NCBI GenBank assembly: GCA_013153765.1
Contig: JAADDT010000037.1
Span: 1 to 6,221, forward strand
DNA from: Aquificota bacterium
GTDB taxonomy: Bacteria > Aquificota > Aquificia > Aquificales > Hydrogenothermaceae
DNA: 6,221 bases
Direction: 5' to 3'
Shown: positions 1 through 3,908 of the stretch, piece after piece
How positions within the stretch are numbered: position 1 is the stretch's first letter
Layout of the letters: each line of letters opens with the position of its first letter
Notes under the pieces: generated by a model
What the model saw: only the letters and a program-made list of their open reading frames with translations
Database searches by the model: none
Told to the model about the DNA's origin: nothing
Made by a program: the position numbers and the translations under genes

Positions 1-212
1 ACAGGCAGGTCTGACAGCTGGGACAGGTAAACCTCCTTTTCCCTGTTGCCGGATACGATTATCTCACCGCAGTGTTTGGACAGCTTTTCTCCTATTATTC
101 GGAGAAAAGTTTTTCCGTTCAGTTCAAGGAAAGCCTTGTCCCTTCCCATACGGCTACTTCTACCGCCTGCAAGGAGAATTGCGGAAAGGTTTACTTTTGA
201 CAGTCCTTGCAT
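1..212 (-). CDS. mobA: MobA, molybdenum cofactor guanylyltransferase (partial, N-terminal 70 codons)
   Basis: MobA transfers GMP from GTP to molybdopterin-Mo to give the guanine dinucleotide cofactor of DMSO-reductase-family molybdoenzymes; it is cytosolic. The visible part is 70 codons plus two bases and runs off the left edge. Residues 13-26 read LLAGGRSSRMGRDK, the nucleotide-binding loop of the family. The GxDK ending favours MobA over the cytidylyltransferase MocA, which normally has a different residue before the Lys. The next stretch, AFLELNGKTFL, also fits MobA. The ATG at 212-210 is the only likely start: the frame has a TGA at 227-225 and no ATG, GTG or TTG between. The start lies inside the 3' end of the Fur-family gene, giving a 22-base overlap in another frame, with no strong Shine-Dalgarno in front, so translation is probably coupled to that gene. 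The catalytic and molybdopterin-binding C-terminal part is not visible. Confidence 0.92.
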   Translation of the reverse strand, partial: MQGLSKVNLSAILLAGGRSSRMGRDKAFLELNGKTFLRIIGEKLSKHCGEIIVSGNREKEVYLSQLSDLP

Positions 213-622
213 AATCCGAATATCTCAAGTCTGTGGAAGTCCGGCTTAAAGCCGTATTCCTCACATATCTTGCTTTGGAGTTTTTCTATCTCGTCAGAAT
301 GGAACTCTATGATCTTTTTACACTTTCTACATATCAGGTGGTCGTGGTGGTCTTTAAGAGCCACTTCGTAAATAGTTTTGTTTTTAAACTTTATAACCTC
401 GTTAACGTATCCGAGATTTTTCAGTATTTCAAGGGTTCTGTAAACGGTAGCCCTTGACACGTTTATGTTTTTTGAGCGTATTTTGTGTACCAGCTCCTCT
501 ATCTCAAAATGCCCTCTGGTTGACAGTATTACCTTAAATATTTTCTCCCTCTGCGGTGTGTATTTAAGTCCTGCACTTTTTATCGTTTCCCTGAACTCCT
601 TTAAGGCGTTTCTCCTGTCCAT
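191..622 (-). CDS. Fur-family metal-dependent transcriptional regulator (Fur/PerR type)
   Basis: A 143-residue cytosolic dimeric repressor of the Fur superfamily, of usual length. Residues 10-80 form the winged helix (LKYTPQREKIF at 19-29; SRATVYRTLEIL at 56-67 is the recognition helix). Residues 84-143 are the metal-binding dimerisation domain. Visible ligands by family alignment: the structural zinc cysteines C98, C101, C138 and C141; the regulatory site H38, E86, H93/H95 and E106; and D94, E113 and H130 of the additional Fur site. The C-terminus (HRLEIFGLCKDC, 130-141) closely resembles PerR, but positions 86 and 106 are Glu as in Fur, where PerR has Asp, including the Asp that makes PerR peroxide-sensitive. 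Iron-responsive Fur is therefore the better guess, though targets cannot be read here. The ATG at 622 is fixed by an in-frame TAA (628-626) that ends the flavin reductase gene. An AAGAGG ribosome site lies six bases upstream. The mobA start lies inside the 3' end. Confidence 0.95.
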   Translation of the reverse strand: MDRRNALKEFRETIKSAGLKYTPQREKIFKVILSTRGHFEIEELVHKIRSKNINVSRATVYRTLEILKNLGYVNEVIKFKNKTIYEVALKDHHDHLICRKCKKIIEFHSDEIEKLQSKICEEYGFKPDFHRLEIFGLCKDCQK

Positions 623-625
623 TAC

Positions 626-1234
626 TTACCTCTTGTCTGGTCTCCTCAATTCAAAGGTGTTTTCTTCCGTTATGAGGCAGTAGTCAGCCCCTCCAAGCCT
701 TCCTACAAGCTTTAGCTTTTTAGTGTCCACGTAGCCCTTTTCATTAAGTATATCATCTCTTATATGGCTGTTTAAAATCTCCCCGAATATTATTCCCATT
801 TTCCCTATTTCCAGTATCCGGTGGACTTTACACTCAAGGTTTATTGGAGATTCCCCCACTCTGGGTGGTTTTACGGCTGTGGAAGGCAGTGGCGTAAGCC
901 CCGCCTCCTTAAACTCGTCAACCTCCCTTTCGTACGGATATGCGGTAATGTTCATCTGTTCAACCAGTTCTTCCACAACCGTGTTTATCACGAACTCTCC
1001 CGTTTCCTCAATGTTTTGCCAGGTGTCCTTCTTCTGACCGTCCGGCTTTCTACCTATTGAGACCACCACCAGCGGAGGGTTGCTGGATATTCCCGCAAAG
1101 TAGCTGAAAGGTGCAAGGTTGTATATACCGTCCCTGCTTACGGTTGATATCCACGCTATAGGTCTTGGTACTATGGTGCTGGTCATCAGCTTGTAAACCT
1201 GCTTCGGGTCAAGGGAGCTGAAGTTTATTTCCAT
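626..1234 (-). CDS. Flavin reductase-like FMN-binding split-barrel protein
   Basis: A 202-residue soluble protein of the flavin reductase-like domain family (COG1853 type). Members bind FMN, and some reduce flavin or ferric iron with NAD(P)H; the physiological substrate here is unknown. Family marks: STIVPRPIAWISTVSRDG (19-36) and NLAPFSYFAGISSNPPLVVVSIG (39-61), which form the start of the barrel and the flavin phosphate region; KKDTWQNIEETGEFVIN (68-84); the segment around VDEFKEAGLTP (105-115); and SPINLECKVHRI (129-140). The C-terminal LGGADYCL (180-187) is also typical. There is no signal peptide or membrane segment. The start is well supported by a GGAGGAG ribosome site right after the cyclase stop. 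The stop TAA is three bases before the Fur-family ATG and in the same frame. Pairing with a Fur-type regulator suggests a role in iron or redox metabolism, by context only; a ferric reductase of Archaeoglobus belongs to this family. Confidence 0.9.
   Translation of the reverse strand: MEINFSSLDPKQVYKLMTSTIVPRPIAWISTVSRDGIYNLAPFSYFAGISSNPPLVVVSIGRKPDGQKKDTWQNIEETGEFVINTVVEELVEQMNITAYPYEREVDEFKEAGLTPLPSTAVKPPRVGESPINLECKVHRILEIGKMGIIFGEILNSHIRDDILNEKGYVDTKKLKLVGRLGGADYCLITEENTFELRRPDKR
629..634 (-). promoter_or_regulatory. Ribosome binding site of the Fur-family gene within the reductase 3' end
   Basis: AAGAGG is formed by the last Lys-Arg codons of the flavin reductase and lies six bases before the ATG at 622. 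The junction reads AAGAGGTAAGTAATG, so the stop of one gene sits between the ribosome site and start of the next, indicating coupled translation. Confidence 0.75.
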
Positions 1235-1236
1235 AA

Positions 1237-1243
1237 CTCCTCC
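1237..1243 (-). promoter_or_regulatory. Strong ribosome binding site of the flavin reductase gene
   Basis: GGAGGAG follows directly on the TAG stop of the cyclase gene and lies just before the ATG at 1234. It is the strongest Shine-Dalgarno match in the window and makes that start secure. It suggests the reductase is translated more efficiently than the cyclase, whose own site is weak. Confidence 0.8.
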
Positions 1244-2743
1244 CTAAACTGCTGTTATCGTCTTGTTTTTGCCTGTTTTTTTAGCCTCGTAAAGTGCGGC
1301 GTCAGCCCGCCTTACAAGTGATTTAATTGTATCACCTTTCCTGTAAAAGGATATTCCCAGACTTACGGTTATCCTGCCTACAGGGTCAAAGTGGTAGCTT
1401 TCTATTTTTTTTCTTATCTTTTCCGCTATTTTGTAAGCGTCCTCCTCCCTTTTAATAGGTGCAAGTATCATAAATTCCTCACCGCCCCAGCGTGCAAATA
1501 TGTCTGACTTCCTGATGTTGCTTTTCACCACCTTAACCAGTTCCTTTAACACTCTGTCCCCTATCTGGTGTCCGTAAGTGTCGTTTATCTGCTTAAAGTT
1601 ATCCACGTCAAACATTATCAAAGCAAATCTGGTGCCGTACCTTTCCGCCCTGTTTATCTCCTCCTCAAGGAACTTTTCAAAGGAGTACCTGTTGTATATG
1701 CCTGTCAGCTGGTCTATGGTGGCAAGCCTACGGAGGTTGTCCTCCAGCTCCTTCATCTCCGTAATGTCCACACAGCTACCTATGTTGCATTCCTTTCCTT
1801 TAAAGTTTATGGTGTCCAGAATTATTTCCGCCCACTTGGTTTCGCCTTTTGCGGTCAGCACTCTCACTATCAGCTTCAGCTTCCCTTTACTGTTTCTGAC
1901 CAGCTCCCTTACCTTTTTCCTGTCTTCAGGGTGTATGTAATTAAAAATACTTGCCCCTATTAACTCACCTGCGTTTGTCTGGAGAATAGAGGCAAGCGTG
2001 GGATTTGCGTACATAAACCGTCCCCCACACTGGAGGAATATGCCCACAGGACTCATCTCAAGCAGTACTCTAAATATCTCGTCGCTTAAGTCCGTTTCCT
2101 TTTTTTCCTCAAAACTCCACAATACGTACTTGTCCTCTATGGTTATTTTTTTTACCACCAGATATTTATCCCTGTAGTGGCTTATAAATTCCTGATTGTC
2201 AGGAATTTCCCCCTCCTTCAGCAGTATCCCTTCCATTTCCGCAGGCAGTTTGCCGTTTAATGTTTTTACGTCCGCATCTATCAGCCTGCCTGCTTCTGCT
2301 TCAAGGTTAAAGATTTTTATAAAACTTTCGTTTAAAAATTTTACCTTATTTTGTTTTTTGTCTATAAGCACCAGCCCTTCTGACAGGAAGTTAAATATTT
2401 TTCTAAAATCAATCAGGTCAAGCTGTTGCCTGTCCAGAATTCTATGTTTCTGCACGAAAATATCACCGTCCCTCTCAACGGTTATTACCACGTACTTGCT
2501 GGGTTTTGCAGAAAGGGTGTAAACGCCGGTGTAAGTATCCGAGTTGATGTCCTCAAGTATTTTTATTGGACAGGTGTATTGGGTTGCCTTGTAGCAGGGA
2601 CGGTCAAAGTGGTTAAACACCGCGTAGCATTTTTTCCCTTCCGCTTTGCCGTACTCCTTTACAGCCGTGTCGTTCTGATGGACGATGGTGTAATCCCTGT
2701 CTATTCCAATTACCGCAAAACTGCTGTTTTTTTGTGAAGCCAT
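1244..2743 (-). CDS. Soluble PAS-PAS-PAS-GGDEF diguanylate cyclase
   Basis: A 499-residue protein predicted to make cyclic di-GMP from two GTP. The GGDEF domain spans about 335-499: DQLTGIYNR (344-352), FDVDNFKQINDTYGH (378-392), and the active-site GGEEF (420-424), an accepted variant. RKSD (411-414) lies five residues before GGEEF and matches the RxxD inhibitory I-site, so product feedback is expected. C-terminal marks SLGIS (461-465) and RADAALYEAKKTGKN (479-493) are intact. Upstream I see three sensory segments: about 5-97, a divergent PAS with C39, C50 and C58; about 112-212, a PAS; and about 223-333, a clear PAS with PAC (SPVGIFLQCGGRFMYANPTL at 231-250, HPEDR at 271-275, CVDITEMKELE at 324-334). 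No membrane segment or signal peptide is present, so sensing is cytoplasmic. There is no EAL domain. The start is fixed by an in-frame TAA two codons upstream; the ribosome site is weak. The flavin reductase gene follows after nine bases. Confidence 0.95.
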   Translation of the reverse strand: MASQKNSSFAVIGIDRDYTIVHQNDTAVKEYGKAEGKKCYAVFNHFDRPCYKATQYTCPIKILEDINSDTYTGVYTLSAKPSKYVVITVERDGDIFVQKHRILDRQQLDLIDFRKIFNFLSEGLVLIDKKQNKVKFLNESFIKIFNLEAEAGRLIDADVKTLNGKLPAEMEGILLKEGEIPDNQEFISHYRDKYLVVKKITIEDKYVLWSFEEKKETDLSDEIFRVLLEMSPVGIFLQCGGRFMYANPTLASILQTNAGELIGASIFNYIHPEDRKKVRELVRNSKGKLKLIVRVLTAKGETKWAEIILDTINFKGKECNIGSCVDITEMKELEDNLRRLATIDQLTGIYNRYSFEKFLEEEINRAERYGTRFALIMFDVDNFKQINDTYGHQIGDRVLKELVKVVKSNIRKSDIFARWGGEEFMILAPIKREEDAYKIAEKIRKKIESYHFDPVGRITVSLGISFYRKGDTIKSLVRRADAALYEAKKTGKNKTITAV

Positions 2744-2795
2744 TTTTTAACCAGCGTTTAGTATAAAAAAAGTAAATAACAATAAAGGATTTTTT
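2744..2795 (-). promoter_or_regulatory. AT-rich gap between tatC and the cyclase gene, possible promoter
   Basis: This 52-base gap is the longest non-coding stretch in the window. On the minus strand it holds a seven-T run leading into TATACT (2765-2760), one mismatch from the consensus -10. A transcript from it would have a leader of only about ten bases and a weak ribosome site (CTGGTT). No convincing -35 at 16-18 bases is visible. I see no GC-rich hairpin, so there is no intrinsic terminator for tatC. It is the likeliest place for a separate promoter for the cyclase, reductase, Fur-family and mobA block. Confidence 0.35.
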
Positions 2796-3563
2796 TCAAG
2801 TTTTGCTTACTTTTCCCTTTTCACTGCGGGGGTAGAGTATTTTTGCCATAAATATGGACAGCTCGTAAAAGACTATAAGAGGCATAGCCAGAAATATCTG
2901 GCTAATTATGTCCGGCGGAGTTAGGACAGCCGCAAGGACGAACGCCGAAACGACGAAAAACGGTCTGAACTTTACGAGGGTTTCCGGTGTTACCAGACCA
3001 AGTCTGGCAAGTAATGAAAGTATTACCGGCAGTTCAAAGGTGATGCCGAAGGCAAGCAGCAGCCTTACCACGAACGATATGTAAGAGCTTACGGATATCA
3101 TCGCTTCCACTTCAAGCTGGGTGTAGCCGAAGGTCAGAAGGAACTTGATAGCCAGAGGCAGAACGCCGAAAAACGCAAAAAGGGTTCCGGAAAGGAAAAA
3201 AACCGTAGTAAAAAAAACAAAAGGCACTACCAGTTTTTTTTCCTCCTCGTAAAGAGCAGGCTCTATAAACTTCCATATCTGGTAGAAAACGAAGGGAGAT
3301 GCCAGCACGAAACCGCCTAAAAATGCTATTTTAAAAGCGGTAAAAAACGCTTCCGTCGGCGTTAAAGCCACGAGCTTCAAGTCCGGAAAAACCTTGTTAA
3401 GCGGTTCTTTAAATATGTCAAAAAAGAAATCAACCTGCGTAAAGACCACAACCATACCGATGCCGATGGCTATCAGGCTTCTTATCAGCCTTGTCCTTAA
3501 CTCTGCCAGATGTTCCGTTATGGGAGCTTCGTACTCTTCAGGGTTTTTCCCTTCCTGTTCCAT
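2796..3563 (-). CDS. tatC: TatC, twin-arginine protein translocase channel/receptor subunit
   Basis: TatC recognises twin-arginine signal peptides and recruits TatA to export folded proteins across the inner membrane. This 255-residue protein has the usual length and six membrane segments at about 27-43, 72-97, 112-133, 162-188, 201-216 and 224-243, with a cytoplasmic N-terminus. Conserved marks are ITEHLAELRTRL (15-26), LTPTEAF (67-73), YQIWKFIEPALYEEEKK (94-110), FGITFELPVIL (172-182) and LTPPDIISQIFLAMPL (214-229). F99 and E108 align with the E. coli signal-peptide contact residues F94 and E103; E177 aligns with E170 and D218 with D211. The ATG follows the tatB stop with no gap (TAAATG), and a GAGAAGG ribosome site lies in the end of tatB, so the two are translated together. 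The C-terminal tail is short and basic. A 52-base gap separates it from the cyclase gene. Confidence 0.98.
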   Translation of the reverse strand: MEQEGKNPEEYEAPITEHLAELRTRLIRSLIAIGIGMVVVFTQVDFFFDIFKEPLNKVFPDLKLVALTPTEAFFTAFKIAFLGGFVLASPFVFYQIWKFIEPALYEEEKKLVVPFVFFTTVFFLSGTLFAFFGVLPLAIKFLLTFGYTQLEVEAMISVSSYISFVVRLLLAFGITFELPVILSLLARLGLVTPETLVKFRPFFVVSAFVLAAVLTPPDIISQIFLAMPLIVFYELSIFMAKILYPRSEKGKVSKT

Positions 3564-3872
3564 TTAAGCCTTCTCCCCAGCTTTCTTTTTAAAGGAGATT
3601 TTTTCCCTTTCCGGCTTTTCTTCTTTGTTTTCCTTTTCCGTCTCCTTTTCTTCCAGTTCGTCTAAACGGGACAGCCTTTCTTCCACCGGAGGATACTGCC
3701 TTTTCGGTTTAGGTTCTTCAGCCACAACGTCCTTCACTTCGTCAATGGTTGATTTTATTTCCCTGTAAAACTTCCCCAGCGTCCTTGCCACTTCAGGCAG
3801 TCTTTTAGGTCCCAGCACAAGCAGTGCAACGATAAATATTACTATAAGTTCTGCCAGTCCTATTCCAAACAT
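3564..3872 (-). CDS. tatB: TatB-type (TatA/TatB family) twin-arginine translocase subunit
   Basis: A 102-residue single-span protein of the TatA/B family. Residues 1-20 form the N-terminal membrane helix (MFGIGLAELIVIFIVALLVL), then the G21-P22 hinge with KRLPEVARTLGKFY and an amphipathic helix to about residue 50. The tail (about 53-102) is highly charged, Lys/Glu-rich and probably disordered or coiled. E8 in the membrane helix and the GP hinge followed by RLPEVART are TatB marks; TatA usually has another polar residue at position 8 and an FG or FGxKKLP hinge. I therefore call TatB, which binds TatC as part of the receptor for twin-arginine signals. In bacteria with a single TatA/B protein it can do both jobs, and no second paralogue is visible here. 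Translation starts six bases after AAGAGG, and the stop abuts tatC. The gene lies 36 bases after the Omp85 gene. Confidence 0.92.
   Translation of the reverse strand: MFGIGLAELIVIFIVALLVLGPKRLPEVARTLGKFYREIKSTIDEVKDVVAEEPKPKRQYPPVEERLSRLDELEEKETEKENKEEKPEREKISFKKKAGEKA
3569..3575 (-). promoter_or_regulatory. Ribosome binding site of tatC inside the tatB 3' end
   Basis: GAGAAGG lies in the last codons of tatB, five bases before the tatC ATG at 3563. With the TAAATG junction it supports translational coupling and fixed stoichiometry of the two Tat subunits. Confidence 0.6.
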
Positions 3873-3878
3873 ATTAAA

Positions 3879-3884
3879 CCTCTT
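3879..3884 (-). promoter_or_regulatory. Ribosome binding site of tatB (AAGAGG)
   Basis: AAGAGG lies six bases before the tatB ATG at 3872. The identical hexamer with the identical spacing precedes the Fur-family gene. It settles the tatB start, which also gives the conserved N-terminal MFGIGL. Confidence 0.8.
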
Positions 3885-3900
3885 GCGTTAAGTAATTTTC

Positions 3901-3906
3901 ATTATA
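3901..3906 (-). promoter_or_regulatory. Possible -10 box (TATAAT) before tatB
   Basis: A perfect TATAAT lies three bases after the Omp85 gene's TGA in the 36-base gap, about 28 bases before the tatB ATG. No good -35 hexamer is seen at 16-18 bases (the best are AGTATA-like sequences), and the gap is AT-rich, so chance is a real possibility. If real it would let tatBC be expressed separately from the Omp85 gene. Confidence 0.3.
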
Positions 3907-3908
3907 TC

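Noticed and set aside
46..249. Plus-strand 67-codon open frame at the left end
   Set aside because: It is antisense to the MobA nucleotide-binding loop and the end of the Fur-family gene, both of which have clear motifs on the minus strand.
1568..1963. Open plus-strand frames of 120-131 codons opposite the diguanylate cyclase gene
   Set aside because: They lie wholly antisense to the strongly conserved PAS-GGDEF coding region, show no recognisable domain and have low-complexity hydrophobic composition.
2744..2795. Intrinsic terminator after tatC, suggested by the T run
   Set aside because: The T run has no GC-rich stem before it, and no inverted repeat is seen in the gap.
3889..3903. Tiny leader open frame in the gap before tatB (ATGAAAATTACTTAA)
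   Set aside because: It is four codons long, has no ribosome site and overlaps the possible -10 box; nothing suggests it is translated.
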